A stretch of DNA of 22,578 bases, from contig JAEWMJ010000028.1 in NCBI GenBank assembly GCA_023393165.1, positions 1 to 22,578 of the forward strand, in the 5' to 3' direction. Of this stretch, positions 1-8,200 are shown in pieces. The stretch comes from Bacillota bacterium (lineage in GTDB: Bacteria > Bacillota > Clostridia > Christensenellales > Christensenellaceae). A program made the translations under genes and the position numbers. Below the pieces are notes generated by a model. It searched no databases. It was given only the letters and a program-made list of their open reading frames with translations, and was not told the DNA's origin. How positions within the stretch are numbered: the first letter of the stretch is position 1; each line of letters opens with the position of its first letter.

Positions 1-90
1 AAAGCGGTTGAATACTACAATTTAGCAAGACCGGCTTATGCTCTTAATTACAAAACCCCTGCTCAATTTAAATCTGAGCAAGGGTTTTAA
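1..90 (+). CDS. IS3-family transposase, C-terminal fragment
   Basis: Frame 1 is open from the first base and ends with TAA at 88-90, giving 29 residues. They include YYNLARPAYALNYKTPAQF, the typical tail of the IS3/IS150-type OrfB DDE transposase, where the 'YN..RP...L...TP' pattern follows the catalytic core. The catalytic residues would lie upstream and are not in the window. The family assignment rests on this tail and on the IS3-like end at 101-125. The stop codon is embedded in a terminator hairpin. Confidence 0.8.
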   Translation, partial: KAVEYYNLARPAYALNYKTPAQFKSEQGF

Positions 91-99
91 AGTTTTTTT
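52..99 (+). terminator. Intrinsic terminator overlapping the transposase stop
   Basis: A 14-bp stem with one mismatch pairs 52-65 with 75-88 around a 9-nt loop. A run of seven T follows at 93-99. The stem includes the last transposase codons, a compact arrangement often seen at IS ends. Confidence 0.7.
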
Positions 100-144
100 C
101 TGTCCACTAACTATTGACCAGTTCATATAAAAGCGGGTTTTTTG

Positions 145-200
145 TGGCTCCCCAGGTAGGGAGTACGTGGTGCGTAAGTCATCTCGATTAAAATAAAATG
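145..200 (-). repeat. tRNA-Asn 3'-end-like repeat, right module copy R1
   Basis: Positions 145-161 are identical to the 3' end of the tRNA-Asn at 22375-22391, read on the minus strand. The following AGTACGTGGTG matches copies R3 and R4, then similarity fades by about 200. Just before it, GCGGGTTTTTT (133-143) looks like the right arm of the terminator hairpin seen in the other units. Its left arm is absent, presumably displaced by the IS. From 201 to 381 the DNA is AT-rich; apart from a weak AAATATC/GATATTT palindrome I see nothing there, and no clear terminator for the minus-strand gene ending at 382. Confidence 0.7.
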
Positions 201-381
201 TAATAATTTAAATATCCTAAAGAGGCAGATATTTTGAGAAATTATATCGATTGAAATCTAATATATTATAGTTAATATTAATAGACAAACCCTCATATCT
301 TGAGCAATTAAATCATAAACATCTTCAGTTCACTTTTTAAACGGCCAACATTTAGCATTTTAACTTTTTAAGCTTATATGG

Positions 382-3300
382 TTACACTATCTTCTTCTTC
401 CTCTTCCTGAGTATCACCACTGTAACGGCAGCCCCTACAGCGGCAACAGCCAGCATGCCGATCATCCACGGCAGTATCGGCATTTTCCCGTTTGCATTAT
501 TTATCACGCCGGATACGGCTTTATCTGCATCAGTTACCTGCAAGATATAGGTACCAAGCGGAACTCCATCCTGACCGACTGCCATAATCTTTACTGTGCC
601 ATCCTCATCAACGTCCTTCCCGCTGATCTCAAACTTCACCGTGCTGCTCCCTGCATCAACTGGAATGATGCTGCCGTTTTCAAGCTGGATCGCCGTTGTT
701 CCCTCGGGAAGCATACTGAGGTCCAGTACCACAGTAATGACACCTGTTTCTTCATTCTTCTCAACATGGCTCGGTTTGAGCATCTCTATTGTACCGGACT
801 CGGATGGCGCAGTGGTCTGCGCAACGTCAGGGGATGATACCGGAGGTATGCTGTTTTCCGGGTTTTCTGAAGGCTCTGTGCCGTCCTTTTCCGTTTTATT
901 CCTCCCGCTTCTGCTTAAATTCTTGCCGTTTCCATCAGCATTACTGTTTGCGACAGGAACGCCGCTTCCATCATTATTGCCGCCTGTGTCAGGAATGCCG
1001 CTTCCATTATTGCTGCCACCTGCGTCAGGATCGCCGCTCCCATTGTCACCGCTGCCGTTTCCGGTAGTTTCATCACGGTACTGCGCTGTGACGGTAACCG
1101 CGGCGGCAGGCATTATAAAGTTGGTGGACGCGCTCGCAGCGTCGTCAAACGCGCCCCCGTTACTGGAAACCCAGCAATCAAACTTTTTGCCGGCAGGCGC
1201 CGTATCCGCTTTGATTCCTGCATGCGCGCCCTCTTCATATTCTCCGCTGCCTGTTCCTCCGATGACGGTTAAAGTATAGGTGGTTTTCCCTAAAGGCACA
1301 GCTGGATAGCCAAGGCTGCCATAACCTGTTCCTCCGGCGGGATAATAAATTGTAAAACCGGCACGGCAGTTGTCAAACACACCCATTCCAAGGGCCGGAG
1401 CAGTCATGCTCATAAAATATGCAGAAGAAAGCTGGCTGCAGCCGTAAAACGCGCATGTGCCGATGGCGTCCACATTTTGGGGTATGGTTGCCGTACTGAT
1501 TAACACGCAGTTTCTGAACGCATAGCTTCCGATAGCCGTGACGTTCCCCGGAATACTGACGGCCTTTAAGGAAGAACAGCCGTCAAACGCAGCGCTGCCG
1601 ATGGATCCGACGCTGCCCGGAATGCTGACCGCATTCAGGGCAGAACAGCCTTGAAATGCCTCATCGCCTATGGCATGTACCCCGTTTTCAATAACCACAG
1701 CCAAGATATCCTTCTTTGCGACGCCGCCGTCGCTTTTCCAGTTTACTAATCCGCTGTCGCTCGAAATAGTCAATGTCCCGTTGCCCACATTAAAATAATA
1801 ACCGTCGCCTAAAACGGGAGCCTTTCCGGCCAAAGCAGGATAGCCGAGATTATCATAACCCATTCCTCCGGCGGAATAGTAAATTGTAAATTTGGAATGG
1901 CAATTGTCAAATACGCCTGTTCCAAAGGCAGGCGCAGCCATACCCTCAAAGGTCGCCGCATATAACCTTATACAGTTTTGGAAAGCGTTAATTTTGACAG
2001 TTGAGACACTGCCCGGAATCGTTACAGACGTTAACGCCGTACAGCCTTGGAAAGCACCGTTTTGAATAGCGGTGACACTGTCTGGAATAGTAATCGAAGC
2101 CAATCCGGAATCTGAAAATGTGAAAATGGGAATAGAAGTTAACTGGCAGCCCGTTTCAAAGGTGACGGAGGTGAGTTTGGAACAGTAGCAAAACACGCCC
2201 TGGTTCATTGAAACAACACTGTTTGGAATGATGATTGCACTTATTGCGGTGTTTGCCAGCGCATCGGACCCGATGGTGGTGACGCCGTCCGGTATACTGA
2301 TCTTCTCCAGATGGATGCAGTTCATAAAAGCGCGATCTCCAATATTGAGCAAAGTATCAGGAAGCGCCGCCTCTGTCAAAGAAAAGCATCCGTAAAAAGC
2401 ATCTTTTCCGATGATTGTAACGCCATCCGGAATCGTAACGGTATCCAAAGAAGTGCAGTCTTTAAATGCGTTATCCAGAATAGTTGTGACGCCGCTTTCA
2501 ATCACCACACTTTTAACCGCATCTTTTGCAACACTGCTGTTTCTCCAATTTATCGTGCCGTCATTGCTCGCAATAGTAAGCGTGCCGGTAGCCGAATCGA
2601 ATGAATAACCCTCTGTAGCAAGCGTCACGTCAATGGCCTCAGCTGTATATCCAAGACCCGTATACCCGGTACCGCCGATCGGATAATAAATCTTGAAACC
2701 TGCGGCGCAGTTTGTGAATACGTCGCTTCCAAATGTCGGTGCGGCTGGCCGCATAAAGGTAGCGCCGGATAGCTGCGAACAGCCGTAAAATACCCTGTTC
2801 TGAAGAGCGGTCACGCTGCCGGGGATAGTAACCGCCGTCAGCTTCGTGCATCCTTTAAACGCACCGTACCAAAGACTCGATACGCCGTTTGGTATGGCGA
2901 CCATCTCCAGCGCCGTATCGTTCTCAAAAGCATAGCTCCGGATGACTGACAATCCTGCAGGCAGGGTGACGCCTGTAAGCGCAGTACATCCGCTGAACGA
3001 GCTTTCCATAATATTGAGTACGCCGCTTTGGACAACCACATTTAAAACCGAAGTCTTGTCAAAGCTGCCGTCGTACCTCCAGTTTGTCGTTCCGTTATCG
3101 CTGGTAACGGTCAGCGTCCTGCTGTTGGGATCGAAGGAATATCCGTCGCCGCTAATTGGGTCAAGCGCCATACTCGTTTCTACAGCGGTATATCCAAGGC
3201 TTGTATAACCCTTTGCGCCTGTCGGATAGTATATTTTAAAGCCGGCAGCGCAGGATGTAAACACGTTGACTCCAAACGTCGGTGCGACCATCCTCAAAAA

Positions 3301-4779
3301 AGTAGCGCTGGAAAGCTGCGAACAGCTTCGAAATACCAGGCCTTCAATTGTACTTACGCTGCTTGGAATGGTAACCGATGTCAGCGTGCTGCAGTTCCGG
3401 AATGCACCGTATTTTAAGGTCGTAACACCGTTTGGAATAACAGCCGTTTGCAGCGATGTGCAGTTATAAAACGCATATTGCCCAATTTGGGTTAAGCCTG
3501 CAGGAAGAGTTGCAGATGTGAGCGCCGTGCATCCGTCAAACGCATTGTCCAGAATATTGAGCACGCCGTTTTCAACTACTACCGCAAGAACAGCGGTCTT
3601 GGCAATACCGGCATCGCTCCTCCAGTTTGTCGAGCCGTTGTCGCTTGTGACGGTCAGCGTGCCGCTGTCAGGATCAAAAGAATAACCGTCGCCGGTAACC
3701 GGCGCGGAAAGCGCTTTAAAATCATTAAGTATTGTGAAGCTGGCGGTTTCCCCGGCACTGTCTTCACGGCTCAACGTAAATATGCCGCTTAAGGCAGCGA
3801 TTTCCGGGTACTTAACGCTGCTTATTTTAAACTGGTATGCACCATCCCGCGTCAGATCCGTGGGTACGGTCCAGTCGCAGCTGCCCGTACCGTCCGGACC
3901 CGCCGGTACGCTTTCGGCAACCGTATTCAGCGGCGTTCCGTCCCTGAAAAGCTCAATACGGAAGGTATCTCCCAGGTCGGCATTGCCGAAGCTCCATGCT
4001 AGTGTCTCGCCGGCGCCCGCCGTCAGGCTGCTATCCTCCGCCGGATCCGTCACCCGCAGCGGGCTTATAACGGTAAATGCTTCGCTGCAGACCGAATCAG
4101 CCGCATCCTCAAGAGATGTTACCCGGATTCTATAGCCGTCTCCGGGCGTCAGGCCTGCAGGCAGCGTCCAGTTAAAGTTTCCGCTGCCCCCCTGCCCTAT
4201 GGATACGCTGTCCGTAATAATCAGGACAGACTCATCATTCTTTATCAGTTCAATCTTCACATCGCTGCCCGGATCTCCCGAATATGTCCATTCAATCCCG
4301 CGGCTCGTCCGCAGGCCCCAGTTTTCGCCGCCGGAGGGTGCAACTACGGCAGTCATAGCGCCCGCTTCTTCTGATGCGGGCAATGGAGGGCTGACCGTAA
4401 ATACCCGGCTGACAGCGGATCCTGTATTTGTCAAAGAAGTAATCCGGACGGAATACTCCCCGGGCGTCAAATCTCCGGGAACTGTCCATTCAATGATTCC
4501 ATTCCCATCCTCACCGGTGATTGCGTTATCGGCAATGCTGCGGCTAACCTCAGCGCCCGCCAGCAACTCGATTTTAACCTCGCTTCCAGGGGCATCCGGA
4601 AAATTCCAGGCAATCTGGCGACTGGTTCCAGTTATCCAGATATCTCCCTCCGCAGGGGACTGGACGGTTATTAAAGTGCTTTCGTCAGCCATCGCAGGAA
4701 AAGGAATCAAACTGAGAGCCATAAAAAAAGCCAATGCGATTACACCTTTTTTATAACTTTTTTTGTGCAGGATAAGCAA
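382..4779 (-). CDS. BspA-type leucine-rich repeat surface protein, membrane-anchored
   Basis: A 1465-residue exported protein of unknown ligand. The signal peptide is residues 1-31 (cleavage after PAMA). Three Kre9/KNH-like Ig-type domains (Ser-Thr-rich membrane family) follow at about 37-130, 141-240 and 241-336. Four BspA-like LRR_5 blocks start near 363, 545, 723 and 991; each opens with a 'YSFDP..GTLTVTSDNG..NWR' strand and ends in an 'IYYP.G..GY..LGY' tail. An InlB-type repeat lies at about 1165-1235, then a Gly/Asn/Ser linker, a conserved stalk, a membrane helix near 1436-1458 and a basic tail (RKRKKKIV). There is no LPXTG. The start is TTG at 4779, because AGAGGTGG sits 5 nt upstream; the nearby ATG at 4783 is in another frame. 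The likely role is adhesion or surface display (inferred). The paralogue just upstream shares both ends. Confidence 0.9.
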   Translation of the reverse strand: MLILHKKSYKKGVIALAFFMALSLIPFPAMADESTLITVQSPAEGDIWITGTSRQIAWNFPDAPGSEVKIELLAGAEVSRSIADNAITGEDGNGIIEWTVPGDLTPGEYSVRITSLTNTGSAVSRVFTVSPPLPASEEAGAMTAVVAPSGGENWGLRTSRGIEWTYSGDPGSDVKIELIKNDESVLIITDSVSIGQGGSGNFNWTLPAGLTPGDGYRIRVTSLEDAADSVCSEAFTVISPLRVTDPAEDSSLTAGAGETLAWSFGNADLGDTFRIELFRDGTPLNTVAESVPAGPDGTGSCDWTVPTDLTRDGAYQFKISSVKYPEIAALSGIFTLSREDSAGETASFTILNDFKALSAPVTGDGYSFDPDSGTLTVTSDNGSTNWRSDAGIAKTAVLAVVVENGVLNILDNAFDGCTALTSATLPAGLTQIGQYAFYNCTSLQTAVIPNGVTTLKYGAFRNCSTLTSVTIPSSVSTIEGLVFRSCSQLSSATFLRMVAPTFGVNVFTSCAAGFKIYYPTGAKGYTSLGYTAVETSMALDPISGDGYSFDPNSRTLTVTSDNGTTNWRYDGSFDKTSVLNVVVQSGVLNIMESSFSGCTALTGVTLPAGLSVIRSYAFENDTALEMVAIPNGVSSLWYGAFKGCTKLTAVTIPGSVTALQNRVFYGCSQLSGATFMRPAAPTFGSDVFTNCAAGFKIYYPIGGTGYTGLGYTAEAIDVTLATEGYSFDSATGTLTIASNDGTINWRNSSVAKDAVKSVVIESGVTTILDNAFKDCTSLDTVTIPDGVTIIGKDAFYGCFSLTEAALPDTLLNIGDRAFMNCIHLEKISIPDGVTTIGSDALANTAISAIIIPNSVVSMNQGVFCYCSKLTSVTFETGCQLTSIPIFTFSDSGLASITIPDSVTAIQNGAFQGCTALTSVTIPGSVSTVKINAFQNCIRLYAATFEGMAAPAFGTGVFDNCHSKFTIYYSAGGMGYDNLGYPALAGKAPVLGDGYYFNVGNGTLTISSDSGLVNWKSDGGVAKKDILAVVIENGVHAIGDEAFQGCSALNAVSIPGSVGSIGSAAFDGCSSLKAVSIPGNVTAIGSYAFRNCVLISTATIPQNVDAIGTCAFYGCSQLSSAYFMSMTAPALGMGVFDNCRAGFTIYYPAGGTGYGSLGYPAVPLGKTTYTLTVIGGTGSGEYEEGAHAGIKADTAPAGKKFDCWVSSNGGAFDDAASASTNFIMPAAAVTVTAQYRDETTGNGSGDNGSGDPDAGGSNNGSGIPDTGGNNDGSGVPVANSNADGNGKNLSRSGRNKTEKDGTEPSENPENSIPPVSSPDVAQTTAPSESGTIEMLKPSHVEKNEETGVITVVLDLSMLPEGTTAIQLENGSIIPVDAGSSTVKFEISGKDVDEDGTVKIMAVGQDGVPLGTYILQVTDADKAVSGVINNANGKMPILPWMIGMLAVAAVGAAVTVVILRKRKKKIV

Positions 4780-4841
4780 TCATACCACCTCTTTGTGTTT
4801 CTTCTGTCACTCGGCATAAAAAGTTATAAAGCAACATAATT

Positions 4842-4884
4842 ATTCTACTATTGAAATATATAGTATGTAATTGTACCCGGGTAC
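4842..4884 (-). promoter_or_regulatory. Promoter and palindromic site of the LRR protein gene
   Basis: On the minus strand a TAGAAT -10 (4842-4847) lies 17 bp from a weak TTACAT -35 (4865-4870). Two bases further upstream is a perfect 12-bp palindrome, GTACCCGGGTAC (4873-4884), followed by an A-rich stretch. The same elements occur at the same spacing upstream of the paralogue. A weak -35 abutted by a palindrome suggests activator dependence. The adjacent MalT-like protein is the obvious candidate, but that link is inferred. Confidence 0.55.
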
Positions 4885-4895
4885 AGTTTTTCGAT

Positions 4896-4930
4896 AAAAA
4901 ACAGCTTGGCCCACCTTGGGGCAAGCTGCT
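4896..4930 (-). terminator. Intrinsic terminator after the GLUG/InlB-repeat gene
   Basis: The minus strand carries CAGCTTG and CAAGCTG arms (4922-4928 and 4902-4908), extended inward by CCC/GGG pairs, and then a run of T (complement of the A-run at 4896-4900). It ends transcription about 50 nt past the frameshifted gene's last stop at 4980 and sits immediately upstream of the next promoter. Confidence 0.8.
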
Positions 4931-4979
4931 CTTATATTCCATTACTTTGTCAGTTCCATATCTATTTTTAGAATTCTTT

Positions 4980-5247
4980 TTATATCTTCTTCATTTTTCT
5001 TTTTTGCAGTACCGTTAAAACAGCAACAACTGCAGCAGCCACAGCCAGCATGCCGATAATCCACAGCAGAATTGTTCCCCATGAATCATTTATCCCGTTA
5101 ATAATGTTTTCATCTGCATTCTTTACCTGCAAACTATAGCCGCCGAGCGGAACTCCCTCATTATTGATTGCAACCAACTGGATGGTGCCATCACCGCGGA
5201 TATCCTCCCCACTGATTTCAAAACGCACAACGCCATTCTCATTCAGT
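4980..5247 (-). pseudogene. Detached C-terminal anchor of the GLUG/InlB-repeat protein
   Basis: This reading frame continues the protein that stops at 5239, but in the +1 frame. It encodes FEISGEDIRGDG..., a short stalk, a membrane helix (LLWIIGMLAVAAAVVAVLTVL) and a basic tail KRKMKKI. All of these align with the C-terminus of the paralogue, where FEISGKDVDEDG and the WMIGMLAVAA helix are in frame with the rest. An ATG at 5270 could open this frame, but no ribosome-binding site of the local type precedes it. So it is best read as the severed end of the upstream gene, not an independent protein. Compared with the paralogue, 28 nt replace 30 between the ATT codon and FEI, consistent with a 2-nt loss or 1-nt gain. 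Confidence 0.8.
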
Positions 5248-8200
5248 TTGAATGATATCGCCATTTTCAAGCTGAATCGCTGCAGTTCCTTCGGGAAGCG
5301 TATCCAGTTTAAGAATCAACGTAATTTTTCCGGTATCTTCGTCCTTTTCAATAAGACTCGGCCTGAGCTCTGCGTTTTGGCCCAGCCAAGGGAATGGCGC
5401 AGTCGAAGGCATAGTGGTTGGTACAGGGCTTGCGGCAACCGAACTCGTCCCCGGTTTATCCTGCCTTTCCTCGTTTTTATGGTTTCTCATACTATCGGCA
5501 TTATTATTACCCTTATTGGAGATCATCTGTACGGATCCGCCGTTGTTTCCGCTGTCACCGCCGGTTGAACTTCCGCCATCGGTACTGCTCTGCACCCACT
5601 TGGCGTAAACGGCAATATCGGTGGTCACATTTGAATCTGATGTAAACTGCATTCCCGATCCATTTGGTTCCGTATGCCATCCGCCGAATACATAACCGGA
5701 TTTTACGGGATCCGCAGGCCAGTTTTCGGATCCTACGGCAGACCCTGTCGGTACAGTTATTGCGGCATAAACTGTATTTTCGTCATTGCTGAATGTAACG
5801 ATACAGGTATCCTGCGCAAATAAAGCCTTTACATTGACCGCCTCGCCGGGCATTGCAAAGCTGTTTCCTGCGATTTGCAAACCGGACGGGTTGATAACCT
5901 GCCATTCTTTAAAGTGGTAGCCGCTTTTTGGTATTGCTTGCAGGGTTACCGTTTCGCCCGGCGAAGCTATGGCGGGGCTAGCAGTCCCTGTGCCGTTTCC
6001 GTCGTTCTCCACAATAATTTCATGTGCCGGCGGAACATTTTTTTCAAAAACCGCCTTTACGGTCACCGCCTCACCGGGCATTGTGAAGCTGTTTCCTGAG
6101 ATTTGTAAACCGGACGGGCTTATAACCTGCCATTCTTTAAAGTGGTAGCCGCTTTTGGGTACTGCTTGCAGGGTCACCGTTTCACCCGGCGAAGCTGTGG
6201 CGGGGCTAGCAGTCCCTGTGCCGTTTCCATCGTTCTCCACAATAATTTCATGTGCCGGCGGAACGTTTTTTTCAAAAACCGCCTTTATGGTCACCGCCTC
6301 GGCCGGCATTGTAAAGCTGTTTCCTGAGATTTGTAAACCGGACGGGCTTATAACCCGCCATTCCTTAAAATGATAATTGCTGCCCGGAGTGGCGCTGAGA
6401 GCGACTTTTTCGCCTGCAAGAGCAATAGTGTGGTTAGCGCTGCAAGTACCGTTCCCTTCACTTTCAACCGTAACAGGATAGAAAGTCGGCGCAATATCCG
6501 CGCTGAAAACAGGATACCCCCCCCACGTCCATGCCATATAAGTATTCGCCGTATCGAGCGCCCCGATTCCTCCATTCAGGGCTTCAATGAATGCTCCTTG
6601 GGTTATGCCGGTTGTTGTGGTACCTTCGGAATCGTCGCAGACATAGGTAATACCCGCTGCGGGTACTCCGCCTTTCATGACGGATTCGGGCAGCCCGCAG
6701 GGCAGGTCGGCACCCGTACTTTCTCCATTGCCAAGCATATCTGCCGTTCGGTTTATCCCGCCTACCGTCTGCACGGCGTTGATATTCCAATATGTATTGA
6801 TCAATCTTACAAAGGAGCTGGAAGAGTTATTGCCTCCCGTAAACCCGCCCAGCGTCGCGCCGGCTCCTCCGGTTACATTGCCAGCTGCAAAACAGTTGAT
6901 AACATCGCCGTAATTTTTTCCTATGAACCCGCCCACCAAGGATTTATGCCCCGGGACGGCGTCGCCGCCGGTCACGTTGCCCGTAGCATAGCAATTTAAA
7001 ATACTGAAATAAGAGTATCCTGCGAAACCTCCGGTATAGGACGCCAAATCCGCAGTAGCGCTTCCTCCCGTCACATCTCCCGCAGCGTAGCAATTAAAAA
7101 CAACTCCGGAATAATTATTTCCGACAAAGCCTCCGGTATAGGACGCCGCTCCGCCGTTCACAGCGCACTTTGCGTCGCTGTTTAAAATATAGCCGTAATT
7201 GCATCCCACAAGGCCGCCGATACAGGCCACATTACCACCAGATACATTGCCCGCGGAAAAGCAGCTTGTAATGCTGCCCTCGTTGCATCCCGCAAGACCG
7301 CCGACATAAGCGGTTTCATCATACCCCGCTACATTGCCGGTGAAATAGCAGTTCTCGATCAAGCCTCCGGCATTGTATCCCACAAGCCCGCCAATATTAA
7401 GCGCGGGGTCCGTTCCGTATACGGCTGCGGTTGCGACCGTTGAATCGGCAAGAATTGCGGTTGCGTCTATAAATCCAAAAAGCCCTGCGCATTCAGCGGC
7501 AAACGGGCTGCCGGCTAAACCAATCATAAGGCCGCTGACGGTATTTCCGCCGCCGTCAAACGTTCCGGAAAAAGGATCATCGTATGTACCTATGGGAATC
7601 CAGGTATGGATGGAAAGATCGATGCAGGCTGTCAACCTGTAGACTGCACTGCCATAAGCGGCGTTGCCGCTGTTCACCATCTTTGCCATAAAAGCAAGAT
7701 CTTCCGCCGATTGTATCAGATATGGATTTAAAGCGGTTCCTCCGCCTGAAAGGGATGTAACAGTAACCGCGTCCGCCCAGTTGCCGGTTGAGCCGGCCGC
7801 GAGCGCAGCAATGCCATCCGTTTTGAACAGCGCAGCCCCGCATATTGTAAATAAACCGCCCTCAGCGGTATGCCCGCTTCGCTCTATTGAGCTGATCCTG
7901 ATTGTATAATCCCCGCCCGGGAGCAAATCTTCCGGCACCTTCCATGCAAAACTCCCGCTGCCCTCCGTCCCTATGGATATATTTTCAGCAATGGTCAATA
8001 CGGCTGTATCTTTATTGAAAAGTTCTATCTTTACATTGGTTCCGGGATCTTGGGTAAAATTCCATTCGATACTCTGATCTGTTCCGGCAGCCCAGACTGC
8101 CCCCTCATACGGTGAGGTAATGTTTAGAGCTTTTTTACCGGTATCATCCTGTACAAATGATAAATTGCCGCTTAAGGCATTGATGTCCGGGTAATCATTA

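Larger units (their letters stand above)
1..125 (+). mobile_element. Right end of an IS3-family insertion sequence (partial)
   Basis: The window opens inside the last codons of a transposase and reaches a plausible IS right terminal repeat at 101-125. That repeat starts TGTCCA and ends GTTCA, which in reverse reads TGAAC...GGACA as is usual for IS3-family ends. The rest of the element lies left of the window. It abuts a tRNA-Asn-like repeat at 145, whose hairpin left arm is missing here, so the IS probably landed inside that repeat unit. The other end and any target duplication cannot be checked. Confidence 0.65.

Noticed and set aside
596..1279. Plus-strand open frame of 227 codons
   Set aside because: It is antisense to the Gly/Ser/Asn-rich linker and C-terminus of the LRR protein; composition is a mirror of that linker and no ribosome-binding site or known domain is present. 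The same applies to the other plus-strand frames over 2300-9200 and 15300-18460.
5239..5262. Programmed +1 frameshift at the TGA of the GLUG/InlB-repeat gene
   Set aside because: There is no CTTTGA-type slippery site, no internal Shine-Dalgarno at the right distance and no known case in this family. A mutation or assembly error is simpler.
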